Shown piece after piece: positions 17,601 through 25,681 of a stretch of DNA of 64,000 nucleotides. The notes under the pieces are model-generated. The model searched no databases. It saw only the letters and a program-made list of their open reading frames with translations, and had not been told where the DNA came from. This DNA is from Rhizobium sp. 007 (lineage in GTDB: Bacteria > Pseudomonadota > Alphaproteobacteria > Rhizobiales > Rhizobiaceae). Location: NCBI RefSeq assembly GCF_015353075.1, contig NZ_CP064189.1, positions 1 through 64,000 on the forward strand, given 5' to 3'. The translations under genes and the position numbers were made by a program. Positions within the stretch are counted from its first letter, which is position 1. Each line of letters starts with the position of its first letter.

Positions 17601-18124
17601 TTGCCGGTAACAAACCCTGTGAGTGCGCCATCAGCGATATGGAGCTGACCACGTCATTTGCCGCACTCGACGCTCGCCATCTTGTTCTTGTTCTCGATAC
17701 ATGTTCGTCTGCCTCGGCTGTCGTCGCGGGGGGAAGAAAACTCGGACCGTTCAATGGTGCGCGCCTCGGACAGTTGATCTACGACAAGCAGATGATCGTG
17801 CTCGTGTCCTCCGAGCCGAGCAAGCGGGCGACAGCGCTCGGCAAGACCTATCTGACCCGGGCGATCGTCGATGATGCGCTAACGGCGAAGGGTCTGTGGA
17901 CCTATCCGACACATGCGAGCCTGAAAGATCTCCTGGACTATGTCGAGTTCATTCTGCCGGGGCTCGGCAGTGGGAGTCCCTCGGAGGCTGAGCGAGCGCA
18001 ATTTTATCGGCTCAGCAAGTCGATTCAGGACCGGGCGCGCGAAATCATCCTGATGCAGCCAGCCGAAGGCGCCGCTTCACTTGAGAAATCACCGGAGGGG
18101 CAGGGGGAAAATGACAAGCCGTAA
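14630..18124 (+). CDS. Exported WD40-repeat protein with C-terminal caspase-like (C14) protease domain
   Basis: 1164 residues. A signal peptide (RYIILILVLLVPEVLDAA) predicts export to the periplasm. Residues about 30-680 form beta-propeller repeats: HSGPVRTAVVSADRHWLVTGG, DDGFIMMWDL, IAYSPDGNHLLYAT. A linker with Ig-like character follows (about 720-840). The caspase domain starts near 850 (MYVIAVGVNAND). The catalytic dyad is visible: H970 in LYVAAHG and C1025 in VLDTCSSAS. Bacterial caspase-like proteases with WD40 sensors occur in signalling and conflict systems; substrate unknown. First gene of an operon; its 3' end overlaps the next gene by 14 bases. The frame is intact. Confidence 0.85.
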   Translation: MFAAARYIILILVLLVPEVLDAADLVRLVIPFGHSGPVRTAVVSADRHWLVTGGDDGFIMMWDLAMGQSVARYPEHESAINHVAVSRDGSFIFSAQEIRRAELLQSATGAVLSKFVTDPDWIENAAISSNGAMIALSLSHGDGSFQVVIVEASSQKVLARSPRYDRRPRDLKFFANDEKLFGYVEDTAVINWETGKLAEIGRSAMGAFGLATFDDANNLQMKLTGPSRGKLALSIFDANLSPVQPAVDLSGVDGLNGNVLAVSQARSWLAYGGMGCNIDLVYLPDPSRRTRFHAAYDRFGGQDTLALSFLDDSHLLAACADGSFALWAIMAPQLGEQPSVTISKRVNPKMEFERRAKLSFLGEGRTLALANTVSGPKRMDVDPPPPNTRLLDTTSGRDVNIAGRVFAINPEDGTILTVQRLQGDADPPTEQLTRWSPDGPTKLSSVTQGLYPTTNIAYSPDGNHLLYATIYGPLYQLRADTFETETVYVPDSQWLTTCLVPHPTSDVFIQCNEYGVRVFQFGQPSPIAEFSDDQYVEDAVFDTDGKSVLYAARGGVWRFDFKSSGKPELVIPVDEWGPDPVPQYVRTLAISPVDGSIVIGVESGKLFAVPRAGSGFGTPRRIWGSYEDVRRVTFTPDKRLLLVSSLGVDIFDAVSFKPKLSLFETSDGSWIAVDPTGRFDTNNFDILGDFRWRLDPKDVRHALSFEALMEPYFSPGLIGDVFRGETLGNVDEGRLIEEPPTVSISGVQPVDAWRADVTVVTRPEPRQRAFDLKLFRDGQLVAGTPGDISKSGKAKIDPDGAIEVTYSVMLPKDPAISQTVFTAYAFNATGRRSTPSAPIALSIPHAAGQTATRTMYVIAVGVNANDNSGLVLSHAVASSEAFLNGFSDAIDHEGLHYQLVKVPIEARSPGRLVPGEHRPPVLPADKKTILGVLDLLAGRTVNTDGWPRQITDSLKPVSPDDAVVLYVAAHGVEQGNVFQIMPQDTDPGYDIAGNKPCECAISDMELTTSFAALDARHLVLVLDTCSSASAVVAGGRKLGPFNGARLGQLIYDKQMIVLVSSEPSKRATALGKTYLTRAIVDDALTAKGLWTYPTHASLKDLLDYVEFILPGLGSGSPSEAERAQFYRLSKSIQDRAREIILMQPAEGAASLEKSPEGQGENDKP

Positions 18125-19253
18125 CATCAGACATTCGTTACTTTGGGGATTTGTCTTACTGCTTTGGTTGTGCGTAGCCGGACTTGGTTCGGACGGTCCC
18201 AAGGCACAGGAGCCAAGCGTTCTCCATACGGTGGAAAGCGCGGACTTTCCATCCGGTCTGCCCTTCGAACTGCTCGCCGTGAACAAGGATAATTCGGATA
18301 TCGGGCAGGTGACGGCAGCCGACGCGAAGGTTGGTTTGGCAAGCGTCGCTCTGTCCAAGCAAGAGCCTGCAACCTTTTTGTCCGAGATCGGTCAATCAGT
18401 GGCTGAAAGGCATTTCCGGCTCGACGGCGATCTCATCGAATTTCTTTTCCGGGTCAATGGCAGTTCCGATCTCGTGGGACTTGCGCAGAAACCGAGCTTG
18501 TTGGTTCCAACGGCCGATATCACTAACGCCGATACGAAGGCGCGCATAGAGAGGGGCGATCAGCTGGTCGTGTTTCTCGACCGCAACCTGAAGAATGATT
18601 TCAGGAATGCCCTCGATGAGTTTGATAAACGAATTCAGGAACTGGACGGAAAAAGCATCGATCCCTCCCTGGCTCAAAACTTCGCGGCGATGAAGCCTAT
18701 TTCGCAGGCTTGGATGAACGCACTCGACGCAAGGCAGCGGCCTTTTTCGGTTCAATCGCTCGAAGGACTTTCACAACAATTCGAGACCCTGAATGGAATC
18801 GTGTCGCGTGTTTTTGATGGGAATGCGGTCGCCACCGATCTAGCTACTGCCGCCGACATTGCTGCGGACGGACAATACCAGGCAAGTTTCCTTGGCGAGA
18901 CGCTCGGTAGCACAGCAAGTCCCGCCGGCGGAACGCGGATGGAGATGAAGATAGAAGTGAGGCTCTGGGGTGATTTGGCAATGACACGTCCACAGCGCGG
19001 GATTACGATTTTCTATTCGAAACCTTACCAGACCAAACCGCAACAATTCCGACGCGCAGGCCTCTCTTCGCCCGTCACCTTTGCTGCCATGTACGGCATC
19101 TATTGCGTTTGGGCGGAGGAGCCAGTTGGAACTATCGTCAGCGAGGTCGCAATGTGGGAACCTCCAAACCATTTCGATGAACAAGCCCCACCTCTCGATT
19201 TGATCTATTTGGGCAAGCGAGCCCAAAAGTCCCCTAATCGATGCCAGCAGTGA
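18111..19253 (+). CDS. Exported protein of unknown function in the caspase operon
   Basis: 380 residues from the ATG at 18111, chosen because GGAGGGGCAGGGGG precedes it and because it gives a clean signal peptide (HSLLWGFVLLLWLCVAGLG). An upstream in-frame ATG at 18081 would bury that signal. No family recognised. The middle contains charged helical sequence (EFDKRIQELDGKS); the C-terminus has MYGIYCVWAEEPVGTIVSE. Translational overlap with the caspase gene upstream (14 bases) and the membrane protein downstream (13 bases) argues that the three products act together in the cell envelope. Confidence 0.7.
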   Translation: MTSRNIRHSLLWGFVLLLWLCVAGLGSDGPKAQEPSVLHTVESADFPSGLPFELLAVNKDNSDIGQVTAADAKVGLASVALSKQEPATFLSEIGQSVAERHFRLDGDLIEFLFRVNGSSDLVGLAQKPSLLVPTADITNADTKARIERGDQLVVFLDRNLKNDFRNALDEFDKRIQELDGKSIDPSLAQNFAAMKPISQAWMNALDARQRPFSVQSLEGLSQQFETLNGIVSRVFDGNAVATDLATAADIAADGQYQASFLGETLGSTASPAGGTRMEMKIEVRLWGDLAMTRPQRGITIFYSKPYQTKPQQFRRAGLSSPVTFAAMYGIYCVWAEEPVGTIVSEVAMWEPPNHFDEQAPPLDLIYLGKRAQKSPNRCQQ

Positions 19254-19855
19254 GTAAAACCATGGATTCGCACATAGTCCTGAGGGCAAGCCAACTGGTC
19301 GGATCGATCCTCGGCTTGTTCGGTTCCGTGCTGCTTGCTGTTGCTCCGCCTCTGCCTGGCTCGGTCTGCGATAGTCCTGGCAGTGAAACGATCAACGGCC
19401 GTATTGCATCCTTCATTGTTTTGGCGCTGACGCTCATCATTATTGCTGCGACACGTCAACGCCGGACAAAGACGCGTCGACGAAGCTGGTTCGTCCTGGC
19501 AGTGGTGCTGCTTGGGGCATCAATCGTTCTGGGACCCAGCTATCTAGCTTCGCGCCAAATCCTGACTGCGCCCGTCATTAACGCGGATGCCGGACGCTCG
19601 GGCAACAGCGCGGTGATCGGGCTTTGGGCGGACGCCGAAGGACTGAAAAAGATTCAGTATCGGGGCTTCGACAACAATACTGCAAAGATCAGATTCTTTG
19701 GATGTGACGCTGTCGTGCCTGAATTGTGGCCGTGGCAGGCGGTCATCGCATCCTACTTCCTGCTTATGGCGCTTTACCTTGCATGCCTGCTGTCAATCGT
19801 CACGTGCCTGCTATCGATCAGCGAAGGGGTTTTCGGCGAGTTTCAGCATCTGTGA
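19241..19855 (+). CDS. Multi-pass membrane protein of unknown function in the caspase operon
   Basis: 204 residues with about four hydrophobic segments: LVGSILGLFGSVLLAVAPPL, IASFIVLALTLIIIAA, SWFVLAVVLLGASIVLG, and at the end VIASYFLLMALYLACLLSIV. A roughly 80-residue soluble loop lies between the third and fourth. No family recognised. The start at 19241 overlaps the preceding gene; ATG 19262 is an alternative and would shorten the N-terminus by 7 residues. Probable inner-membrane partner of the two exported proteins. Confidence 0.65.
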   Translation: MPAVSKTMDSHIVLRASQLVGSILGLFGSVLLAVAPPLPGSVCDSPGSETINGRIASFIVLALTLIIIAATRQRRTKTRRRSWFVLAVVLLGASIVLGPSYLASRQILTAPVINADAGRSGNSAVIGLWADAEGLKKIQYRGFDNNTAKIRFFGCDAVVPELWPWQAVIASYFLLMALYLACLLSIVTCLLSISEGVFGEFQHL

Positions 19856-20217
19856 TAGGCCTTTCGCCCGGCGGCGGGAGGGGATGGCGCTTGGCCTCGT
19901 CCGACTGCACGCAAGGGCGCTAATTTCAGCTTCCCTATCTCTCGTCGTGCAGTGTTCCGCCGCCGGTGGTCGATCAACATGACCGACGATTGATTTTCCG
20001 GATCGTAGACGGATACCTTGCAATTGGTCGTCAGGCGGTCCAGACGATTAAGAACATGAGGCAGTCGAACTGCCCGAAGAATCTCCAAGCGGTAACGAAG
20101 CCGCCCGCCACTTTCCCCCTGTGAACGAGTATGCGTCCTTTTCGGCGCAGCTCACGGCTATTTGGAGATCAGCATGAAATTCGCCCTCGTAGACGGAATC
20201 CGTCAAGAAGCAACCTC
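19856..20217. other. Non-coding or degraded stretch after the caspase operon
   Basis: About 360 bases without a convincing gene. From about 20100 onward short stretches are compatible with degraded upstream IS91 transposase sequence; nothing else is recognised. Confidence 0.3.
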
Positions 20218-20733
20218 CGCCTTCGGGCCACCGCATTCAATCGCATTGTCAAAGAAGCGCGGCGTGTCGACTGGGTGGTCTATGCCAAGCCGCCATTTGC
20301 CGGACCCGAACAGGTGCTCGCCTATCTCGGGCGCTATACCCATCGCATTGCCATCTCCAATTCCCGCCTCGTCAGCATCGATGGCGATCACGTCACATTC
20401 CGATGGAAGGACTATCGAACGGGCGGCAGACAAAAGCTGATGACGCTCGATGCCCACGAGTTCATCCGCCGTTTCCTGCTTCACACCGTTCCGGACGGCT
20501 TTCACCGCATTCGTCATTACGGCCTGCTTGCCAATGGCCATCGGCAACTGAAGCTGGACCTGTGCCGCAGCCTGCTCGACGTCCCGCCGCCGGAGCAGCC
20601 GGTCAAAGAACCGGACGCAAAACCACCACCTTTGCCGCACCGCTGCTCCTGTTGCGGCGGAACCATGACGATCATCGGCGCGTGGACCCCGCTCCAGCCG
20701 GTACGCCGGCCAGCATGGAACGACAGTTCATGA
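20218..20733 (+). pseudogene. IS91-family transposase, C-terminal fragment
   Basis: Reads VDWVVYAKPPFAGPEQVLAY, LGRYTHRIAISNSRL, DGDHVTFRWKDYRTG and IRHYGLLANGHR, hallmark segments of IS91/IS801-type Y2 transposases. The N-terminal two thirds, with the zinc-finger and most of the catalytic part, are missing; the end (PHRCSCCGGTM) is kept. Confidence 0.8.
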
Positions 20734-20889
20734 TCATATCATGCGCGGCATCATTGCAACGATCAGCGTCGGCATGCCGAGGAGCCGCGAGGCGCGTGCT
20801 TTGGCCAATCGTGCCTGAGCGACGTAAAGCGCAACAGCACCAAGGGTTCGGTCGATGCAAACCAGCCGACAGGGGCGTCAAAGACACCG

Positions 20890-21315
20890 CAGTCGTGTAG
20901 TTGCCGCTGGAAGATCGAGGTCTTCCATAAGATCCTCAAGTCTGGCTGTCGGGCTGAAGACGCAAGATTACGAACGGCCGATCGACTGGCAAACCTCGTC
21001 GCGGTGTTCTGCATTGTGAGCTGGAGAGTACTCTGGTTGACAATGCTCGCGCGCACTGCGCCCGAAACACCGCCAACTGCAGCTCTCACCGAACAGGAAA
21101 TTGAAATCCTCGATCAAATGGTCAGCAACTCAGGTAACCGGCAGGCGACGCCGGGATCGCTAAACTTTTATCTCACCAAACTCGCTCGTTTAGGTGGTTA
21201 CCTCGCAAGAACATCAGATCCGCCACCGGGAAATACGGTCGTCTGGCGCGGCTTCAGCCGGCTGACAGACATCCGCCTCGGAACCGAAATAGCAGCGACA
21301 CTCAGATGTGGGTAA
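20890..21315 (+). pseudogene. IS4-family (Tn5-like) transposase, C-terminal fragment
   Basis: One frame reads RWKIEVFHKILKSGCRAEDA, RLRTADRLANLVAVFCIVSWR and then KLARLGGYLARTSDPPPGN with VVWRGFSRLTDI. This matches the C-terminal end of Tn5/IS4-type transposases, including the catalytic-glutamate helix region. The N-terminal part is missing. Confidence 0.75.
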
Positions 21316-21675
21316 TTGCAAGCCTCACCGGAGGGTTACTTCTCCTACGAGCGCAAGCGGATGGAACTCCTGCGCCGCCGCTTCACGCTCAAGAAAGCGG
21401 CTACGGTCGCCGTCGAGATCGACCCGCGCGCGTTTATGACGGAATTGCCGAAGCCTAAAGAAAGCAGCCGAGGTGAACCGAGCGAGCCTCGGCGTGCAGA
21501 GCATCTATCCCATTGTCCAAAAGGTGTGTGCAGTGTGCAGTTAGCCATCCGACACCTTCAGTCGGGCTTTGTAGGGCTCGCTACGCAGACTTGTTTAGCC
21601 AAACTCCTATCCTTATTTAAGCTAACTTGCTGACGAGTAACCACAAACCTCTTTTCTTCAGTTCGGCGAGCTAGT

Positions 21676-21690
21676 TGGCACGAATCTTGA
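21676..21690 (+). promoter_or_regulatory. Sigma-54-like -24/-12 element
   Basis: TGGCACGAATCTTGA matches the consensus TGGCACG-N4-TTGC except for A in place of the last C. GG-to-G spacing is correct. It is followed at 21777 by an ATG with a good ribosome site (AGTGAGGA). No clear NifA upstream site (TGT-N10-ACA) was found. Confidence 0.45.
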
Positions 21691-21776
21691 ATGCCTTTGT
21701 GAGAGGCGGCGGAAGCTGCCGAGCTGCATCTAGATTGCAGGTAGCGCCGAGGATTGAACAAAGTGAGGAAAATAAC

Positions 21777-21845
21777 ATGTCAGATCCGCCTCCCGAAAGG
21801 GCGCTTGGCCCCGAGTTCCTCGTCGACGACCGACTCTGTGCGTGA
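21777..21845 (+). CDS. 22-codon open frame, possible gene remnant
   Basis: MSDPPPERALGPEFLVDDRL followed by two residues and a stop. AGTGAGGAAAATAAC precedes the ATG, a better ribosome site than expected by chance, and the sigma-54-like element is about 90 bases upstream. Homology unknown; probably the start of a lost gene. Confidence 0.25.
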   Translation: MSDPPPERALGPEFLVDDRLCA

Positions 21846-21986
21846 GCAAGAGAAGTCGTGTGCGGATATGTAACAAGCCAGTGTCCAAACCTCGCTACCC
21901 CGGGATGGCAAGTTCTATAGCCTTTTTCCATTGCGCTCACACCGACTCTTGCCGGTCCGAAAGGGGCGCGAGGTCGGGCTTACGAG

Positions 21987-22160
21987 ATGATGGAGGGATT
22001 GATGTTTCGCGAAGACGTAATCTTAGAAGACTCAACACTGAGAGATGGCGAACAATCGCCAGGAGGGAAATCGCCTCCGTCGGTTGAGCTTGAAACGTTG
22101 CATCTGGTCCTCTGGTCCATTGAATTCTCACTGATTGAAGAGCGTGTCGGCCGCGCATAA
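21987..22160 (+). pseudogene. Homocitrate/isopropylmalate synthase-like N-terminal fragment
   Basis: A 57-codon frame contains VILEDSTLRDGEQSPG, the signature that opens the catalytic barrel of the homocitrate and 2-isopropylmalate synthase family (L.D.TLRDGEQ.PG). The next segment is out of register (GKSPPSVELETLHLV), then FSLIEE resembles the following strand, and the frame stops at 22160. The remaining 300 or more residues are absent. It precedes the KamA-like gene by 44 bases, suggesting the two were once neighbours in one pathway. Confidence 0.55.
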
Positions 22161-22204
22161 GCCTGTCTCGCCATAGCACCGCACGGGAACAATGAGGGTG
22201 AGAA

Positions 22205-23332
22205 ATGAAACATCAACCGTTGAGAACAAACCCGCAGCAGCAGGGAATGGTGAATGAGCAATTTGAGGTATTGCGAGAACGGGAGGGCTTGCTACCGATA
22301 AAAGTCTCACCGTTCTTTAAACGGAAAGTAAACGACGAAATTAAGCACCTTGGCCACACGGAAGGTCCCCTCCATCGTATGGTTTATCCCACGAACGAGC
22401 GCCTCGAAATACGGGCACCCGGCGAGGTTCCTGACTTTGTTGATGACAGGGTAAACATGCCGCCAGACACAACGGGCAACATCATCCAAAAATACCGTGA
22501 TCGCATCCTATTCATGCCGACATCTACATGTGTCTCGCATTGCCAATACTGCTTCCGCCAGGATGTTTTGTCAGAGCATCAACACTCCCAGCGTAATATG
22601 TTCATAAATTCCGTCGAACGACTGTCTGGGTATCTCGACACCTACACGGATGCGGAGGAAGTGATTTTATCCGGAGGTGATCCGATGACGCTCTCGGCCT
22701 CATCTTTGGCGAAAATATTCGAAGTCATTAAAGCGCATCGCAATATTCGGTCGATACGAATTCACACCAAAGCAATTAGTTATAATCCTCAGCTCATCAT
22801 CGACGAGAGGAAGCTAGAGCTTTTGTCATCGGCAGGTGTTCGCCTCGTCTTTCACCTCACACACCCGTATGAGGTTTGCGACGACGTGAGGGAGGCTATC
22901 GCGAAGATCCGCCAGGCCGGAATCCGATGCTATAACCAATTCCCAATATTGCGGCAGATTAATGATCATCATGTCGTGCTTATTCAGCATCTGGAACAGC
23001 TAGATCAGCTTGGAATCCGGAACCTATCGATTTTCATTCCCGACCCAATTAATTTTTCGGCTCCATTCCGGATCAACCTTGCTCGGTTGATCGGCATAAT
23101 TGAGAGGATTAATTGGTTCAGCCCTTCTTGGATTAACTCGACGCGCTTCGTCATGGATACGAGGGTTGGAAAAGTGAGGCGTGAAGATATCGCCGAGTAC
23201 GATCCAAATGCTGGGGTGGCAACATTCAAACGCGATGGAAATTCGGTCGCCTATCCGGACTTTCCCGCCGAGCTTGATGTGCCAGGAAACCTAGAAACAA
23301 TGCTGTGGAGAGGCAATGTCAGCCTTGTATAG
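22205..23332 (+). CDS. KamA-like radical-SAM L-lysine 2,3-aminomutase family protein
   Basis: 375 residues. The radical-SAM iron-sulfur motif C-X3-C-X2-C is at C109, C113 and C116 (STCVSHCQYCFRQD). The family segments EEVILSGGDPMTLS and IRIHTKAISYNP follow. Lysine aminomutases bind pyridoxal phosphate through Lys in PGGGGK near the C-terminus; here the equivalent reads DTRVGKV, so the Lys is kept but the glycine-rich loop is altered, and the substrate may differ from lysine. The last 17 bases overlap a LysE-type exporter gene, linking the product to amino-acid export. A/T content is higher than in the plasmid backbone. Confidence 0.78.
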   Translation: MKHQPLRTNPQQQGMVNEQFEVLREREGLLPIKVSPFFKRKVNDEIKHLGHTEGPLHRMVYPTNERLEIRAPGEVPDFVDDRVNMPPDTTGNIIQKYRDRILFMPTSTCVSHCQYCFRQDVLSEHQHSQRNMFINSVERLSGYLDTYTDAEEVILSGGDPMTLSASSLAKIFEVIKAHRNIRSIRIHTKAISYNPQLIIDERKLELLSSAGVRLVFHLTHPYEVCDDVREAIAKIRQAGIRCYNQFPILRQINDHHVVLIQHLEQLDQLGIRNLSIFIPDPINFSAPFRINLARLIGIIERINWFSPSWINSTRFVMDTRVGKVRREDIAEYDPNAGVATFKRDGNSVAYPDFPAELDVPGNLETMLWRGNVSLV

Positions 23333-23963
23333 CGGGTTCCTCTTGTGCATAGGGCTCATCGTTTCCATAGGTCCGCAGAATACGGAAATATTGAGGATCG
23401 GGACACTGGGGGGGCCGACTTTCCTCCTGGCCTCGGTATTCGTGCTTTGCGACGCTATTCTTGTGACGTTTGGTGCCTGGGGACTGGGAAGCCTGATCGT
23501 ACTGAACAGAAGTGCCATGCTCATTTTGACAATTGGCACCGCTGTTATGTTGCTGATGCTCGCGTTTCGTGCCGTCCAGCGCACTCGGACATCGAGTGAT
23601 TTTGACTTGGAGCTGAATTCGACTGTCTATGAAGGAAATGGACTCATCAGGCGAGGATTATTGCTTTCTTTCTTGAACCCGCTTGCATTGTTGGAAACCG
23701 TCGTCATTCTCGGATCGGCCGCTGCGCCACATCAGGGCACCTCCAAAATGCTGTTCATTGCAGGTGCGCTAGGTGCCTCTGCATGCTGGTTCTACAGCCT
23801 ATCGGCGGTTGCTCGGCAGGCCTCGGCTCTGGTTTCGCAACGATGGCACAGGAACATGGTGGAATTTGTTGCCGCAGCGCTTTTGGTATTTTGCGCTGTT
23901 TGGCTGATTCTTGGCGTCACGTCGCCGCTTCAGCCCGGAACTCAACATTCTGCACCGTCCTGA
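23316..23963 (+). CDS. LysE/ArgO-type amino-acid exporter
   Basis: 215 residues, about six transmembrane helices, inner membrane. The N-terminus (SGFLLCIGLIVSIGPQNTEIL) carries the LysE-family GPQN signature. Helices follow at FLLASVFVLCDAILVTFGAW, SAMLILTIGTAVMLLMLAF, SFLNPLALLETVVILGSAA and at the C-terminus (VEFVAAALLVFCAVWLILG). Translationally coupled to the KamA-like gene by overlap; it probably exports that enzyme's amino-acid product or an analogue. Confidence 0.82.
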   Translation: MSALYSGFLLCIGLIVSIGPQNTEILRIGTLGGPTFLLASVFVLCDAILVTFGAWGLGSLIVLNRSAMLILTIGTAVMLLMLAFRAVQRTRTSSDFDLELNSTVYEGNGLIRRGLLLSFLNPLALLETVVILGSAAAPHQGTSKMLFIAGALGASACWFYSLSAVARQASALVSQRWHRNMVEFVAAALLVFCAVWLILGVTSPLQPGTQHSAPS

Positions 23964-24095
23964 CACATGACCGCACCCGATCTCACGTTTAAACTATCCG
24001 AAAAGCCCTTGCATCGCCCGGGGCAATGGTATGGACCCCGCCGGCCATCGGGCGCAACCTTCACAACTCCGAAACGGACAAGAAGGAGGATTGCC

Positions 24096-24485
24096 ATGTC
24101 GGTCGTTCGGATTGGTCTCGATCTTGCCAAATACGTCTTTGAAGTTCACGGCCTTGGCATTTATGGCAAGGTCATCTTGCGCAAAAGGTTGCGACGAGAT
24201 GCGGTCTCCACTTTCTTTGCTAACCTGCCGAAGTGCCTGATTGGTATGGAAGCTTCGAACGGCGCCCATTATTGGGCGAGAACGTTGAAGGCGCTGGGGC
24301 ACGAGGTTCGGCTCATCAATCCGCAATTTGTGAAACCGTACTTGAAATCGAATAAAAATGATCAAAACGATGCGGAAGCGATCTGTGAGGCCATTAGTCG
24401 ACCGTCGATGCGCTTTGTCCCGCCGAAGTCAGCCGATCAGCTGACAATGCAGGCCGTCCATCGGATCCGCCAGCGGCTCTTGGTG
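24096..24485 (+). pseudogene. IS110-family transposase, N-terminal fragment
   Basis: Starts at the ATG at 24096 after AAGAAGGAGGATTGCC. The DEDD-type domain is visible: VRIGLDLAKYVFEVHG, CLIGMEASNGAHYW, KSNKNDQNDAEAICEA. Sequence is normal until VHRIRQRLL near 24485, where it joins unrelated IS30-like DNA. The C-terminal serine domain is missing. Confidence 0.8.
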
Positions 24486-24489
24486 ATTC

Positions 24490-24565
24490 TAAATTCTGCG
24501 ACCCGCAGTCGCGCTGGCAGAAAGGCGCGGTCGAGAACCCCAATGGTCGGGTTCGTATGAAGTTG
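24490..24565 (+). pseudogene. IS30-like transposase fragment
   Basis: In one frame CDPQSRWQKGAVENPNGRVR corresponds to the CDP.SPWQ.G..EN.NG.LR block near the C-terminus of IS30-family transposases. About 75 bases only, fused to the IS110 fragment. Confidence 0.5.
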
Positions 24566-24619
24566 CTATTGCGTTCTCCGCTGAAATCAAGACGACTGCC
24601 CACGTGAGCAATTCCCGGC

Positions 24620-24800
24620 TCCTCGCCAACTGCGCGCCGAAAGGCGCAGGGCAAGAAGGCGCTCGTCATCTCGCCGATCGCCGCGTGGACAGCACGCTGC
24701 TTCCGTTATCGATCCGAAAGACAGGGCTTGGTGTAGCCGCCATAGGCATCCGCATGCAGAATGCCGCCGTAGGGTGCCCTGATGATCCGGCCGCACGCTT
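24620..24800 (-). pseudogene. IS66-like tnpC fragment
   Basis: Minus-strand frames give IIRAPYGGILHADAYGGYTK and, shifted, SITEAACC and RRDDERLLALR, matching the LQADAYGGYN...EAACWAHARR block of IS66 TnpC. Short and frameshifted. Confidence 0.5.
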
Positions 24801-24895
24801 CACACCGTGGCCGATTACCGCCGCCCCTCGAGGTATCCACAAACGGGATCGGAACTTCGGCTATCACGTCGCTCCGTAGCCGCCACTGCTGTGCA

Positions 24896-25519
24896 TCAGG
24901 TACGGTCAGACGTGGAACTCTTTCTCAGCGCCGCGGCCGCTTGCTGCGGCGCGTCGAGGATGAGCGAAAGGCGCGCGGTACGCGCAGGCGGTGCCTCCGA
25001 TTCGAACATGGTCATGGCGCGTGCGAGGAATTGGGGCACGTCTATTCCCATCCCCATCGGGAAGATCGAATTAGTGCTGTGCCATGCATGGGGAACGACC
25101 AGATCCGCGCGGATATCAGGGCGCGAGTTCAGGGCTCCGAACCAGTCCCATTCGCCCACGACGTCAATCACATGCTGGAAGATCGACGGCATACCGATCT
25201 TCGCGCTAATCGTCACTATGCGAGATCGCTCTGAGACACGCTCGGCCACTTTCGGCTGCTCTTGCACTAAAGCGTAGAGCGCCTCTGACAGCACCAGATT
25301 GCCTTTTGAAGGGCCTACCAGAAGTCCGGGCGAGAAGCGCTTGTCCTGAAGCAGCGCGATGACCGTTTCGGTATCTTTGCTGGTTCGCGTCCAAGAGTTG
25401 TTCTTGCTCGCATGTTCGCTACGGGAGATTCCAAAAAGTGCCGTTTCGGCTCTGTAGCTGGGTGAGTGTGCTCGGTCGGTTACCCCTTGTCTCTGCAGCA
25501 AACGTGAACTGACTGACAA
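24896..25519 (-). CDS. Alpha/beta-hydrolase-like protein with an altered nucleophile motif
   Basis: 207 residues, probably a remnant. Residues 65-85 read FSPGLLVGPSKGNLVLSEAL: the context of a G-X-S-X-G elbow (family form GHSKGN), with Pro in place of His before the serine. Further stretches (RIVTISAKIGMPSIFQHVID, ADLVVPHAWHSTNSIFPM) would carry the remaining fold and a His near the C-terminus. The N-terminal 50 residues look unrelated to the fold, suggesting 5' replacement. It may be a pseudogene lying among IS fragments. Substrate unknown. Confidence 0.4.
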   Translation of the reverse strand: MSVSSRLLQRQGVTDRAHSPSYRAETALFGISRSEHASKNNSWTRTSKDTETVIALLQDKRFSPGLLVGPSKGNLVLSEALYALVQEQPKVAERVSERSRIVTISAKIGMPSIFQHVIDVVGEWDWFGALNSRPDIRADLVVPHAWHSTNSIFPMGMGIDVPQFLARAMTMFESEAPPARTARLSLILDAPQQAAAALRKSSTSDRT

Positions 25520-25668
25520 TCAGGATGCTGCGATGCTGCCCGTAACGTGTAGAAGGATCTGTTCATTCGACGAAACTCGTCGTCAAAAATGCGGAGGCCC
25601 ACAATTTTTCGGGCGGGGGTGGTCTGCTGTTATCTCTGTGTCGCCTCTTATGGCGCAGAGAAGCACTA
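25520..25668. other. Left flank of the nested mobile-element island
   Basis: No gene seen. Ends with the TA target dinucleotide (25667-25668) of the outer IS630. Confidence 0.4.
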
Positions 25669-25681
25669 GAGCAAATCCTGT

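Larger units (their letters stand above)
21316..21986. other. Degraded region with a possible sigma-54 promoter
   Basis: About 670 bases. One plus-strand frame from 21316 gives charged sequence (YFSYERKRMELLRRRFTLKK) that I do not recognise. Further on there is a sigma-54-like element (21676-21690) and a 22-codon frame (21777-21845). Confidence 0.3.
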
